Source: a virus
Reading direction: 5' to 3' (one strand)
Virus record (IMG/VR): IMGVR_UViG_3300044858_001565
Location: 16,517 to 80,516 of that record
Length of the DNA: 64,000 bases
The position numbers and the translations under genes were made by a program. Under the pieces are notes generated by a model. It saw only the letters and a list, made by a program, of their open reading frames with translations, did not search any database and was not told the origin of the DNA. Position 1 is the stretch's first letter; each line of letters starts with the position of its first letter. This document shows, piece after piece, positions 42,472 to 51,829 of the stretch.

Positions 42472-43319
42472 TAGAAATCCTGGATGTCTCCAATAAGGTT
42501 GCGTAGCCCCTTCTCTATCATGTAGGGAAGAATCTTGCTGCGGGAAGGGGAAAAAGGTTTATTCCATTCGGCTTCAATTTTTTCTTCATAGTCCGTTGGA
42601 ATACGCAACAAGTCAATTAGTTTAGCGTTTCTGTCCCAATTTGCTGCGTACTTTTCAGGAACCTTTCCTGTTGCCGCAAGATGGTCAAGAATCTCTTCAA
42701 TCCGCTTCTTTGTCACGGGCTTCTGCCGCTTGTCCTCTGCCATGAAGCAGTCATCATCCGAAAGAATGTTCGGCACTCCATCCGACGAATCGCCCTTGAT
42801 GATGTGTTCAAGAAGGAACTGCTTCGGGTTTTCCACCGTCACGAACTTCTTCAGCATGGGCGAGTATTGTGCCACATTGGGGTGCAACTGCAACTGACCG
42901 AAATCCTTGTCACCGCTGAGGATCAAAACCTTTTCGCGCTGGCAATATCGCTTTGCAAGGAAAGCAATCACATCATCGGCTTCGCAGCCCTGAACATGAA
43001 CGCACCGATACGGAAAGTTTGCGGCAACCTCTTCTCGGATGATATTGATGATGTCATAGAACCGCTGCCACTGCTCTTCGTTTTCCTTCCGCTCGGCACG
43101 ACGCTTGGCTTTGTATAGAGGGAAGAACTGCCGCCTCCATGACGCTCCACCGTCCTCGCAAATCACAAGTTCTCCGTATTCGCGGAAGAACTTCTTGCGA
43201 TAGGTTCGATAGGTGTTCAGCACCATGTGCCGCACTAGGTCTTCGTTCACCCCATCCAAGTTTCGCTGCTGTGCGAAAATGGATGCCATTATCACTTGTG
43301 TATTGTCAACGAGAATCAT
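42471..43319 (-). CDS. rnh: RNase H / 5'-3' flap exonuclease (T4 Rnh-like)
   Basis: This enzyme removes RNA primers from Okazaki fragments. The start MILVDNTQVIMASIF at 43319 contains the first catalytic Asp and shares one base with the previous stop (TAATG). VICEDGGASWRR, GCEADDVIAFLAKR, LSGDKDFGQL and KGDSSDGVPNI supply the acidic cluster of the FEN fold. Length 282 aa is close to T4 Rnh (305). Confidence 0.93.
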   Translation of the reverse strand: MILVDNTQVIMASIFAQQRNLDGVNEDLVRHMVLNTYRTYRKKFFREYGELVICEDGGASWRRQFFPLYKAKRRAERKENEEQWQRFYDIINIIREEVAANFPYRCVHVQGCEADDVIAFLAKRYCQREKVLILSGDKDFGQLQLHPNVAQYSPMLKKFVTVENPKQFLLEHIIKGDSSDGVPNILSDDDCFMAEDKRQKPVTKKRIEEILDHLAATGKVPEKYAANWDRNAKLIDLLRIPTDYEEKIEAEWNKPFSPSRSKILPYMIEKGLRNLIGDIQDF

Positions 43320-44431
43320 TAGTTTACCTGTAGCAGCAAGCAGTGCTTGTTGATCCGTCCTGTTGGTTCGGAGTTCTTGGTCTTCACGCCGCTGAGGTAA
43401 CGAACCGCAGAGGCAAAAGTCTTTCGGCAACCATCAGCATTCTTCAGGAATTCATCAGGCTTCCGCACAGTCTTTTCAAAAGACTTTGCAGGATCAAATC
43501 CCGTCAAGGTGGAACCCTTGACTCCCAAACCGCTCTTGGGTTCAGAAGCCACGAATACCGTTGCCTTGTTGGTGTTGGTGTTGAACACGATGAGTCCTTG
43601 TGCCCCGATGATAGCCTCTGGCTTCGCAGAGTCAACCCCAAACTGCTCGTTTCTGACGCAGTAGTTCAACTTTTTGATTTGAGATTCCGCACTCTTGGCT
43701 TTACGCTTTCGGGGCTTTCGTGAAGCCTTCAGGACTCCTAGCCTGTCGTTCAGCACCGAAACCGCTGAATTCAAATTATCAACCATGTGCTTCAGGCTTG
43801 TCTTTTTGAAATGGGAGTAGCCCTCGCGCAGATCAGGATCAGTGCCGTCCCGTGCAGCGGCTACCTCGTCAAGCAGAGACTGAATGCGATCACGCACAAT
43901 AAGCGCAAGTGGACGGTTCAGATCACTCCGATCAATCCACTCCTTCAGGGAATTGTCTACCTTCTTGCCCCCTTGGACAGAAGCCACCACGCGATCAATA
44001 ACAGGCTCAAGATCACAAAGAACGGCATCAGCCTTCGCAGCGATACGGTCTTGGACGGTGGGACGGGTTTCTGCGGGAGCGTTGGAACGAGCATTGTCTA
44101 GTAATTCTCCAAGGTGCTTTGCGATCAGTGACTGAAACTTCTCTCCGAGAGGGAAGCCCCGAACAGCCATGCGGCAGTAGGGAGCAACAAATCGGAAATT
44201 GCTCTTGTCTGCGCGACCGCAAATTTCGGAATCTTCGGTTCGTCCAACAGACTGTAGATATTCCCGAACCCAAGACTTGGCTGTGGGTAGACGGTAGTTC
44301 TGTCTGTACCAGTACAGTGCTTTTTCAATTGCGAGATCAAGTTCATCTGCCTTGGTCTGCGGGTCGTATTGAGGCTCTGCTCCACCCGCAAGGATGCGCT
44401 GTGCCCGTTCTTTTGAAAGTTTCCGACTCAT
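43319..44431 (-). CDS. Conserved-type protein of unknown function between gp46 and rnh (370 aa)
   Basis: Starts at the ATG at 44431 (MSRKLSKERAQRIL), 2 bases after the gp46 stop; an ATG 9 bases further up is also possible, and neither has a clear Shine-Dalgarno. The protein is Lys/Arg/Glu-rich, mostly helical in the N-terminal half, with a basic KPRKRKAKS stretch near residue 240 and a beta-type C-terminal domain (EAIIGAQGLIVFNTNTNKATVFV). A gene of this kind sits here in other T4-like aquatic phages, which suggests a replication or recombination role. Function not recognised. Confidence 0.75.
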   Translation of the reverse strand: MSRKLSKERAQRILAGGAEPQYDPQTKADELDLAIEKALYWYRQNYRLPTAKSWVREYLQSVGRTEDSEICGRADKSNFRFVAPYCRMAVRGFPLGEKFQSLIAKHLGELLDNARSNAPAETRPTVQDRIAAKADAVLCDLEPVIDRVVASVQGGKKVDNSLKEWIDRSDLNRPLALIVRDRIQSLLDEVAAARDGTDPDLREGYSHFKKTSLKHMVDNLNSAVSVLNDRLGVLKASRKPRKRKAKSAESQIKKLNYCVRNEQFGVDSAKPEAIIGAQGLIVFNTNTNKATVFVASEPKSGLGVKGSTLTGFDPAKSFEKTVRKPDEFLKNADGCRKTFASAVRYLSGVKTKNSEPTGRINKHCLLLQVN

Positions 44432-44433
44432 GG

Positions 44434-46146
44434 TTAGCATAGTTTGCTGAAGTTGTTGACCTTCTTGTAGGTCAGGATGTTCTGGAACTTATCTAGCAAT
44501 TGGTCAGACTTGTGGGAGATCACGAAGATGTTGTTGGAACCGCCCATGCTCTGGAGAATCTTGATGACTTCCTCAGTACCCACGGCATCCAAAGAAGAAT
44601 CAAATACCTCGTCCAAGATGAGGAGATTGGTGTTGGCACAGTTCTTCATTCTAGCAATGTCTCGCCACGCAAGCAAGAGGGAAAGATCAATACGCAATTT
44701 TTCACCCTCACTGAAATTTTCATACGAAAATTCATCGCGGTGGCGGCTCTTGATTATTTCAACAAAGTCCTCGTTCAGGGTGAACTGAGCAAAAAAGTCC
44801 ATTGAAATCAAATACTTGTTGATGATTTTGTTTAGTGCGGGGATATATTTACGAATGATCTTGCGCTTGATGCCGCTGTCCTTCAGCAGCACCGTGGCAA
44901 TTTCCATTGTGTGGAGATCCTGCACCAACTCCTTTTTCTGTGCTTCCGCTTCCTCTTCCTGTGCTTGCAGATCGGTCATGGCATCCCGCTCTGTCTGTAG
45001 GGAAGCCTTTTCGCTGCGAACCTTTTCGGCAAGTTCCTGCAACTGCTTCAGATATTTCTTGGATGAGGCAATAGCCGAATCGGTCTTGTGTGACTCCTGC
45101 CGCTTGTCTTCCATCTGCTTTACCACCACATTTGCAATATCCAATTTCGTCCGAGCGTCCTCAAGCATCTGATTCATCTTCTGTAGAGCAAGAGCCAGTT
45201 CGGTTTCGCGTGACTCCTTCTTTCCGATCATCTCCTGACGGAACTCTTCGGACAGATCGTGCTTGCACACGGGGCACTCTTCGTTCTGCTCGTAGAACGC
45301 TCGTTCTTCCTGAGCCTTCTTTGCGTTGCCCTGCATCTGCTTGCGTAGCGCAGTCATCTGTGAAATGGAGTCACGCTGCTTGTCCACGGACGCAACGCTT
45401 TCCGCGAGAGCGGCAATCTCGCTTTGCAGGGTAGCCTTCCGTTCAAGCAGGGCTTGCAGGGCTTCCTGCTCCTCCGTAGCGGACTTCTTGTAGGACTCCA
45501 ACTGCGTATCGGACTTCTCTTCAATCTTCTTGATGAGATCCGCCTTATGCTCAGTCTTCATCCGTATTGTGGTGATTTCGGTTTCCACTCCACGCAATTC
45601 TTCCTTTGAGGAAGTCAAGCGAGACTTCAAGGCTTCGTTCATCTTGGAGAACACATCAATATCCAACAGGTTTTCCACGATGTTGCGGCGATCCGCAGCA
45701 GGGAGCCGCATAAACGGCACATAATTCGTGGAGCCAAGAATCACTACCTGACAGAATGTCTTGTAGTTCATCTTCAGGATTTGCCCCTCTAGAATGGCTT
45801 GGTAGTCCTTGGCATTGGCAGTCTGATCCACCGCCTTGCCGTCCTTCTCAATAAGAAAGACCTTTGGTGCCTGACCGCGTGTCACCTTGTATTTGCTGCC
45901 GTTGCTAGTGAATTCAATCTCCACCACACAGTCCTTGCCGTTGATGGAGTTCACCAACTGGGGCAGATTGATGTTGCGGAATGGCTTGCCGTACAGCACG
46001 AATGTGAGCGCATCCAGCATCGTGGTCTTGCCTGCTCCGTTCTCGCCGCAGACAAGGGTGGTGGAGTGCTTGTCCAACTGGACTTCAGTGAACAGGTTTC
46101 CTGTACTGAGCAGGTTCTTCCATCGAATCTTGTTGAAGGTAATCAT
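44434..46146 (-). CDS. 46: Recombination nuclease subunit gp46 (Rad50-like)
   Basis: With gp47 it forms an Mre11/Rad50-type exonuclease that processes DNA ends. Walker A GENGAGKTT lies at residues 34-42. Long coiled coils flank a zinc-hook CPVC (in EECPVCKHDL, about residue 290), and the C-terminal half has ABC signature FSEGEKLRIDL and Walker B NLLILDEVFDS. The start is the ATG at 46146 overlapping the gp47 stop (ATGA). Length 570 aa (T4 560). Confidence 0.95.
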   Translation of the reverse strand: MITFNKIRWKNLLSTGNLFTEVQLDKHSTTLVCGENGAGKTTMLDALTFVLYGKPFRNINLPQLVNSINGKDCVVEIEFTSNGSKYKVTRGQAPKVFLIEKDGKAVDQTANAKDYQAILEGQILKMNYKTFCQVVILGSTNYVPFMRLPAADRRNIVENLLDIDVFSKMNEALKSRLTSSKEELRGVETEITTIRMKTEHKADLIKKIEEKSDTQLESYKKSATEEQEALQALLERKATLQSEIAALAESVASVDKQRDSISQMTALRKQMQGNAKKAQEERAFYEQNEECPVCKHDLSEEFRQEMIGKKESRETELALALQKMNQMLEDARTKLDIANVVVKQMEDKRQESHKTDSAIASSKKYLKQLQELAEKVRSEKASLQTERDAMTDLQAQEEEAEAQKKELVQDLHTMEIATVLLKDSGIKRKIIRKYIPALNKIINKYLISMDFFAQFTLNEDFVEIIKSRHRDEFSYENFSEGEKLRIDLSLLLAWRDIARMKNCANTNLLILDEVFDSSLDAVGTEEVIKILQSMGGSNNIFVISHKSDQLLDKFQNILTYKKVNNFSKLC

Positions 46147-47207
46147 GGCTTGGCAGTCTCGTTTGCAATGCATTCCGCATACAGGTCACGAACAAGGGTC
46201 TTCAACCTGTTGGGATCAGAAATATTCTGAAGGGCTTCTATTTCCTTGTTGATGATGGAGATGGTGTCTTCTCCCAAATCCACTAGGTCGCTGTCCCCGT
46301 TTTGGTCGGGTTGCAGGTCTTCTATAATGGTCACGCCGTGGGGCGACGATGCGTATACCGAATCCACGAATTTCTCAAACAGATACGGCTTGGTCTTGTT
46401 CTCCACGATGATGCGGACAAACTTGCCCCGTGTGCGCTCATCTTCCACCGACAGGGGCACCGTATCGCTTGCTGCGGAGTCATCATAGCGGATCTGCGTG
46501 AAGATCGTATGGGGATTCTTCACGAACTCCAACTCGCGGGTTTCGGTGTCAAGAATATGAAATCCCTTCTTGTCGCCGTAATCGTTCATGGTGATCTGAT
46601 ACGGGCATCCCAAGTAGTGGATGTTTTCCCGCGAGTGTCGTGTGTGGAAGTGCCCCGTATACACGGCAGAATACCGGTCAAATATGTCGGATTTCATGCC
46701 GCCGTCAAACGGGGTGTTCCGCAGCACCTGAAATCCGTTCAATTCAAGGTGCCCACACAGGATGTCTGCCTCTGCTTCCTGCACAAACTTCAGAGACTCT
46801 GCTTCGTTTTCCCGATTGATCCACGGCAGCAGTGCAATAGGCAGACCGTCAAAATCCATAACCGTTGGCTTGTGATGCACCACGAACTTGTCCGAGAACA
46901 GTTCCTGTAGTGAGTTCACCTCGCTCTTGTTCTTGAAGAAGATATCGTGATTCCCGAGAATGCAGTGCATAGTGGCACCGCTCTCCTCCAACCGCTTCAA
47001 GAATCCGTTTCGCACCGCGTTCAGTGTCAGAAAGTTCACGAACTTGCGACGATCCAAGAAGTCTCCCAAATGGATAATGGTAGTGATTCCCTCCGCTTGA
47101 ATGCGCGGAAAGAACACGCGGTCAAAGAACCGCATGAAGTGTTCCATGAATATGGGGGAGTCGTTACGCGCACCAAAGTGCGTGTCCGTCACAAGGGCAA
47201 TCTTCAC
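46143..47207 (-). CDS. 47: Recombination nuclease subunit gp47 (Mre11-like)
   Basis: This is the nuclease partner of gp46. Metallophosphoesterase motifs are in order: LVTDTHFG (Asp8, His10), IIHLGDFLDRR, ILGNHDIF and GHFHTRH. Length is 354 aa (T4 gp47 is 339). Its ATG overlaps the gp55 stop (ATGA). Confidence 0.95.
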   Translation of the reverse strand: MKIALVTDTHFGARNDSPIFMEHFMRFFDRVFFPRIQAEGITTIIHLGDFLDRRKFVNFLTLNAVRNGFLKRLEESGATMHCILGNHDIFFKNKSEVNSLQELFSDKFVVHHKPTVMDFDGLPIALLPWINRENEAESLKFVQEAEADILCGHLELNGFQVLRNTPFDGGMKSDIFDRYSAVYTGHFHTRHSRENIHYLGCPYQITMNDYGDKKGFHILDTETRELEFVKNPHTIFTQIRYDDSAASDTVPLSVEDERTRGKFVRIIVENKTKPYLFEKFVDSVYASSPHGVTIIEDLQPDQNGDSDLVDLGEDTISIINKEIEALQNISDPNRLKTLVRDLYAECIANETAKP

Positions 47208-47806
47208 TTCTTCTTGTCCTTCTTCTTGGGCTTGGCAGCAGGCTTTTTTGCCTTTGGCTTTCTCGTAGTCTTTCGTGCTTTCTTTGGCTTTTCAATAACA
47301 GGCTCGGGTTCGGTTTTCTTCTCAAAATTCTGAATATCGTTTTCCGTCAGGAAGGTGGGAAGTGTTTCAAAATTGTCACCCACCTTCAGGTAGTTCTCAC
47401 GGAACCACTTCTTCATTGCCGAGTCCACATCGCTCATCTCAATCTTCTTCAGTTTGATATATGCCTGCTTCTTTTCCTTTTGAATCCTACGCAAGAACGC
47501 ATAGTAGATGATCTGCGTGAAATACGAGAACGGATTGCTAGACTTGGAAGGATCAAAATTATATGCGTACAGCAGACAGTTTTCAATCCCGTCAGAGATC
47601 ATCTCGTCCCTGTATGGATAGTTTATGAAGTTCGGCTTGCGAGACAGATTTTCGGCAATCTTCATAAAGCACTCACCGATATAAGAGGTCACAGGTGGAT
47701 GCTTTTCTCCCGCCTTGTTTGCAGCGGTCACCAAAGTCTTCCACATCTTCATCTCTTCAAAAAACTTTTGATTGTCTATGTAATGGTCACTCTTCTTTTT
47801 TGCCAT
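47204..47806 (-). CDS. 55: Late-transcription sigma factor gp55
   Basis: gp55 replaces sigma70 and reads TATAAATA-type late promoters when helped by the gp45 clamp. PYRDEMISDGIENCLLYAYNFDP and NPFSYFTQIIYYAFLRRIQKEKKQAY match the region-2 core of T4 gp55. The last 40 residues are a long Lys-rich tail (KPKAKKPAAKPKKKDKKK) not present in T4; total 200 aa (T4 185). A TTGACA element is visible 27 bases before the ATG but without a good -10. Confidence 0.94.
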   Translation of the reverse strand: MAKKKSDHYIDNQKFFEEMKMWKTLVTAANKAGEKHPPVTSYIGECFMKIAENLSRKPNFINYPYRDEMISDGIENCLLYAYNFDPSKSSNPFSYFTQIIYYAFLRRIQKEKKQAYIKLKKIEMSDVDSAMKKWFRENYLKVGDNFETLPTFLTENDIQNFEKKTEPEPVIEKPKKARKTTRKPKAKKPAAKPKKKDKKK

Positions 47807-47834
47807 AGTATTCTCTCACATTATTAGGGGCGTG

Positions 47835-48713
47835 TCAAGCATCATCCTCTTTTTTAGGAGGATCGGGGAGATAGTCCTTTATATACGGTGACCAGTCTTC
47901 GTGACTGTTTCCGAATTGCGGATTTTCTTTTTTGTCAGCAGGAGGCTCTTCCCATTTATCTTTTGAGATTTTTTCCCGCTTGTTCTTCTTGGGCTTCTTT
48001 GGCTTGGGTTGAACATCGTCCTCCAAATCCTCTACCTCGTCTTCGTCGTCGTTCATCATTTCCTCAAGAAAGTCTGTGTTTATGAATTCTTCAACGGAAT
48101 CCTTCAGATAATCAAGAAATCCACTTTCAACCCAACTCTGTAGAATCTCCTGCGGAATGCTCACGGAGAAAACTATGGAATTAGGTGGACGAGTGGGAAT
48201 GTTTGGCATACCAAGTCCTGGCAAACCCATCCCACCAAGACCAGACAGTGGAGGCATGGGGGGAAACTGTGACTTGTTCTTTTGCTCTTCTGCATACTGC
48301 TTCAGAAGAGACTCTATTTCTCGGTCTGCCTCTTCCAGAGACTGCATCAGTTCTTCCTCTTTTTGTGGAGGAACAGGGTCTGCGTGACGAGCAGCGGTTG
48401 CGGCGCGTTCAGCATTATCTGATTCCACTTGCCGATCATACAGTTCAATCAAATCAGGATCAGGCGGCATATCAAGGAGAATGAAGTTGCACGGAAGTTC
48501 GGCAGACAGTTCTGATGTGGAACCCAACCAATCTGAAAAATATACTACATGACGCTTCACGCCAGTAAATGGATCGGCTTGAATGGATGTCACGACACGC
48601 ATGGGGCGATGAACCTTGATCTTGCTGCGGGTCTTACTCTCCACCTTGCCTATGATTTCTTCACCGCTACGGAGTTTGAAGACTCTGAGTCCACCTGTTT
48701 TCTTCTTGCTCAT
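47835..48713 (-). CDS. Protein with N-terminal Sm-like domain (292 aa)
   Basis: GLRVFKLRSGEEIIGKV and IKVHRPMRVVTSI form the strand pattern of an Sm-like domain, as in the 18139-18468 gene. A Pro/Gly-rich linker (FPPMPPLSGLGGMGLPGLGMPN region, about residues 150-172) and a long acidic then Lys-rich tail (NDDEDEVEDLEDD) follow. It lies between uvsW and gp55, a position of this kind in other T4-like phages. Function unknown; RNA or protein binding is a guess. Confidence 0.65.
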   Translation of the reverse strand: MSKKKTGGLRVFKLRSGEEIIGKVESKTRSKIKVHRPMRVVTSIQADPFTGVKRHVVYFSDWLGSTSELSAELPCNFILLDMPPDPDLIELYDRQVESDNAERAATAARHADPVPPQKEEELMQSLEEADREIESLLKQYAEEQKNKSQFPPMPPLSGLGGMGLPGLGMPNIPTRPPNSIVFSVSIPQEILQSWVESGFLDYLKDSVEEFINTDFLEEMMNDDEDEVEDLEDDVQPKPKKPKKNKREKISKDKWEEPPADKKENPQFGNSHEDWSPYIKDYLPDPPKKEDDA

Positions 48714-50215
48714 AGGTCTTCTCCTAATTGGATGCGAACTGCCTTGTGGTCAAACCCTTCGGCTTCATACAGTCTCATACGCTCGTTCATATGCCGAAGC
48801 GTGTGGTTTTTCCACGATTTCCAAGAAAGATCATCTCCAATATCGTAAAGTCGCGCCGAACCCTTGTCTTTGGCGACACGCAACTGCCGCCCAATGCTTT
48901 GCAGAACTCGGATTCGGGACTTTGAGGGGGACGCAAAGATAATGTTGTTCAGTCTCCGTATGGAAATGCCTGTACTGAAGGTTCCGTAGGAAGCCACGAT
49001 CACGGCATCGTTTTCACTGTCAACAATCTTGCGTATCTCCTCTCGGTCTTCAGCCTCTGTTCCACCATGCACAAAGAATACCTTGCGTTCGTCCGGAAGG
49101 CAAGACCTCACAAGACTATTTAGCACCTTTCCATGATCCTCAACAAATTGAAATAGTATGAGTGTGTTGCCCTTCAGCCGCTTGCACAGGTTTGCAATAA
49201 ACCGATTGCGTCTTTCCGATTTGATGATCCACTTGATTTCGTCTTGATACTTTGCTCTCTTCACGGATTCGCGGTCAATATCAGGATACGACAGCACGAT
49301 GCAATCAATTTTCAAATCACTGAGAATCTTCTTCTCCATGAGTGATTTGGTTTTCGTGACCTCGTAGGCACGACCAAACAGCCCTTCAAGCACCAAGCGG
49401 TGGGTGTTCGTTCCGTCTAATGTGCCTGTGGTGCCCACTCTGAACGGACAACGCTTCAGTTTGGTCATTATTGCCGTGAGAGACTTGGACTTGAACAAGT
49501 GTGCCTCGTCGCCAACCACTGCACCGAACTGCTCAAACCACTTGTCGCTCTGCTTGTATACGCTCTGCCATGTTGACACCACAACACGCTTGTCCGTGGC
49601 TTTGTCGGCACCTGCGCTGATCTTGTGGCAGTTGTCTTCAACGCTCCACCTGTTCTCAGAAGAGTAGTCCGTGAAGTCCGTAATCATCTGCTCTACAAGA
49701 GACACCGTAGGCACAATGATAAGCACCTTCTTGTCCTTGCCAATCTTGCTCAAGTAGTAACGGAGCAGAGAGTAGATGATAAGGCTCTTTCCGCTGCCCG
49801 TGGGAGACAGCAGCAGGCAGCGTTCCTCCTGCATGGCATGAAGAACCGCGTTTACTTGGTGTTCGTGTGCAGGGGTTTTGTTGCCGTGAACCCGTATGTC
49901 TAGATGGTCTTCAATAAACCCCTTGACATCCTTGAAAGTGGTCTTGAATCCGTTTCGCACAGGCAGGGCAACGGTGTATTGCCGCTCCTCTGCAAACTTC
50001 TTAATGTAGTCCACAAGACCTGCGTATATGTGCTGTGTGTGGACATTGTACAGTTTGATCTCTCCGTTCCACAGACGGGCACGATACGCTGGCATGAATT
50101 TGTAACCAGGAACCTTGAATGTAAAGTAGTCCGAAAGTTCAAGAGCAATGCCACGGTCGCACTGCACACGAACATATACGGAGTCCACTTCTGTTACATC
50201 AAGGTCTACCATCAT
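48710..50215 (-). CDS. uvsW: Recombination helicase UvsW
   Basis: This SF2 helicase unwinds branched DNA and R-loops. Walker A LSPTGSGKSLI, a GDEAHLF (DEAH-type) motif II, and FQFVEDHGKV and SIGRQLRVAKDKG for the C-terminal RecA domain (motif VI) are clear. The N-terminal part (YRARLWNGEIKLYN) matches T4 UvsW. Length 501 aa (T4 503). The ATG overlaps the previous stop (ATGA) with GGAG upstream; a second ATG follows directly, so the start could be one codon later. Confidence 0.95.
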   Translation of the reverse strand: MMVDLDVTEVDSVYVRVQCDRGIALELSDYFTFKVPGYKFMPAYRARLWNGEIKLYNVHTQHIYAGLVDYIKKFAEERQYTVALPVRNGFKTTFKDVKGFIEDHLDIRVHGNKTPAHEHQVNAVLHAMQEERCLLLSPTGSGKSLIIYSLLRYYLSKIGKDKKVLIIVPTVSLVEQMITDFTDYSSENRWSVEDNCHKISAGADKATDKRVVVSTWQSVYKQSDKWFEQFGAVVGDEAHLFKSKSLTAIMTKLKRCPFRVGTTGTLDGTNTHRLVLEGLFGRAYEVTKTKSLMEKKILSDLKIDCIVLSYPDIDRESVKRAKYQDEIKWIIKSERRNRFIANLCKRLKGNTLILFQFVEDHGKVLNSLVRSCLPDERKVFFVHGGTEAEDREEIRKIVDSENDAVIVASYGTFSTGISIRRLNNIIFASPSKSRIRVLQSIGRQLRVAKDKGSARLYDIGDDLSWKSWKNHTLRHMNERMRLYEAEGFDHKAVRIQLGEDL

Positions 50216-50760
50216 GCGAGATCCGCTCCAAACACCGCTTCACTATTGAATCTGATGGGAACAGGAAGAGACAATTCTCCTCTCCACCCCACAACCTGCA
50301 CTCCCGCGTCCCGCATCATGCGTAGCCCGTGCAGAACCGATTCACGCCAACGATCAGGTGTCCGTTCCAAAAGCACCGAAGATGTCACCACGCGCTGCAC
50401 TCCAAACTCAATTATCGTTCGGGCACACTCCGCACACGCTGCCCATGTGCCGTAAAGGTGGAGTCCGCGCACAGGCAGTCCGTTCAGGACTGCCTTGTAG
50501 ATCACACGGCGTTCCGCGTGTTCAGTGCAGTAGTTCTTGTCTTCTGGAAGAAGAGGATATCCTGCGGCTAGCAGTGATTCAGGAACGGCGTTCCAAGCAG
50601 ACACCAGCGGTCCCTGTGTGGGAATAACCAGTGTGCATCCAACCTGTGTGCGTAGATCGGTGCTGTGCCGCGCAGCAGAGAATGCTGCCTGCATATACAT
50701 TTTGTCTATCCACCATCCCTTTGGGTCAGGGGGTGCTAGTTCGGAAAATTCATTGACCAT
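50212..50760 (-). CDS. cd: dCMP/deoxycytidylate deaminase
   Basis: Converts dCMP to dUMP for thymidylate synthesis. The zinc-binding site is complete: TEHAERRVI (His, catalytic Glu) and AACAECAR (two Cys). Length 182 aa (T4 Cd 193). It overlaps the UvsY end by 11 bases. With ThyX and dUTPase it forms a dTTP-supplying set, though the genes lie in different operons. Confidence 0.9.
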   Translation of the reverse strand: MVNEFSELAPPDPKGWWIDKMYMQAAFSAARHSTDLRTQVGCTLVIPTQGPLVSAWNAVPESLLAAGYPLLPEDKNYCTEHAERRVIYKAVLNGLPVRGLHLYGTWAACAECARTIIEFGVQRVVTSSVLLERTPDRWRESVLHGLRMMRDAGVQVVGWRGELSLPVPIRFNSEAVFGADLA

Positions 50761-51184
50761 TTACGAATTTCCTCCACTCTATGGCATTCCGTATCTTCCA
50801 GTGGCGATTGTTTAGTTCCTTCACGATCTCTTCAAGCAGAGCAATCTTCTCTTTCAGATACTCCATCTTCTGCTGCAAACGGTGCAGATCGGTGTCGCCG
50901 TCCAAGTAAATGTCCAGATCGTTTCGCAGAATCTTCAGGGCAAACGGCTCCCATCCGCGAGCAAGGAGTTCTTCCTGTGACATCTTGCCCGTATAGTATT
51001 CCCACTTTGCGCGGCGCAGCACGGCATAGTCTGATTGCGCCTTCTTCATGCACAGCCGCTCATCTGTCAAAAAATTCAAATACTTGCTGTGCAGTTGGGG
51101 AATCTTCAGCGACTCCAAATCAAGAGCAGCGTCATCAAGCCGCACATCCCGTTCAATTTCCTTACGAATATCGTCTAGCGTCAT
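50750..51184 (-). CDS. uvsY: Recombination mediator UvsY
   Basis: UvsY loads UvsX onto single-stranded DNA. It begins MTLDDIRKEIERDV at the ATG at 51184, with CGGAG upstream. KIPQLHSKYLNFLTDERLCM and RRAKWEYYTGKM match T4 UvsY, as does the helical C-terminus (IRNAIEWRKFVNGQ). Length 144 aa (T4 137). It has its own sigma70-like promoter and opens the early block that follows the head genes. Confidence 0.9.
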   Translation of the reverse strand: MTLDDIRKEIERDVRLDDAALDLESLKIPQLHSKYLNFLTDERLCMKKAQSDYAVLRRAKWEYYTGKMSQEELLARGWEPFALKILRNDLDIYLDGDTDLHRLQQKMEYLKEKIALLEEIVKELNNRHWKIRNAIEWRKFVNGQ

Positions 51185-51202
51185 TGGGTTCTCCGTGTGG
51201 GC

Positions 51203-51230
51203 AGTATACACCACACAGCGCACCTTTCAA
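51203..51230 (-). promoter_or_regulatory. Sigma70-type promoter of uvsY (TTGAAA-16-TATACT)
   Basis: The minus strand has TTGAAA (51225-51230), 16 bases, then TATACT (51203-51208), 18 bases before the ATG. The same TATACT -10 occurs before dut and uvsE, so these are probably read by host sigma70 holoenzyme early in infection. Confidence 0.65.
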
Positions 51231-51240
51231 CACGAAAAAC

Positions 51241-51762
51241 TCAAATTAGTTCTATATTGTAATTTCTATATCCGAATGTAGCCGTGCATTGAAACGGTTC
51301 TGGATCTATTGCGGTTGAAGTAAAGTCTACCGAGCCAAGGGTGCGTGGGAACAGCCCCTCAAAGGTCACATTGATTTTTGGATTCTTCGTACTGTTCAGA
51401 ATAATGAGATTGCCTGTGGTGAGGTGGTGGTTGGTGTATTCTTGGTAGTTTTCAATATTGGTTGAAGACCGCATCCAATTGAATATCTCAAGCCAGTTTT
51501 TTAGATTTTCGTCCACGATGAATGTAATACTCAATTCGTCAAAGTCCAGTTTGGACGGGGACTTCAGCGGGACGAACGGAGTTGGCATCTGCACCTCGCT
51601 CATGGTCACCGTTGGCAAGGACGCAGACTGACAGAAATACACTGTGGCAGGAAGACGAGACACATAGAACCGATAGTAGGTCGGGAGCAGGGGATTGATC
51701 TGCTCGGGATACCGATCCTTGATGTCATCGGGAATGTCGTAGAACTGATAGGTGTTTGCCAT
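51241..51762 (-). CDS. Tail-tube-fold (gp19-like) structural protein (173 aa)
   Basis: YYRFYVSRLPATVYFCQSASLP, a PLKSPSKLDFDELSITFIVDENLKNWLEIFNWM stretch (in pieces) and CTATFGYRNYNIELI show the strand and helix pattern of the T4 gp19 tail-tube family (beta-sandwich with an IVDE-x4-W helix). It may be a tube terminator or a baseplate-tube junction. It is separate from the true gp19 at 57410-58021 and lies after the capsid terminator. Confidence 0.65.
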   Translation of the reverse strand: MANTYQFYDIPDDIKDRYPEQINPLLPTYYRFYVSRLPATVYFCQSASLPTVTMSEVQMPTPFVPLKSPSKLDFDELSITFIVDENLKNWLEIFNWMRSSTNIENYQEYTNHHLTTGNLIILNSTKNPKINVTFEGLFPRTLGSVDFTSTAIDPEPFQCTATFGYRNYNIELI

Positions 51763-51781
51763 ACTAGTATGTAGAAACGAT

Positions 51782-51808
51782 AAGGGGAGGGGTTTCCCCC
51801 TCCCCCTT
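51782..51808 (-). terminator. Intrinsic-terminator-like hairpin after gp23
   Basis: A G/C-rich inverted repeat (GGGGAGGGG, loop of 3, then CCCCTCCCC with one extra base on one side) lies 22 bases after the capsid stop in the minus direction, followed by TTATCGTTTC. The T-run is imperfect. It could limit read-through from the highly expressed capsid gene. Confidence 0.55.
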
Positions 51809-51829
51809 CGTGCGGTTTAGTGCAGTCTA

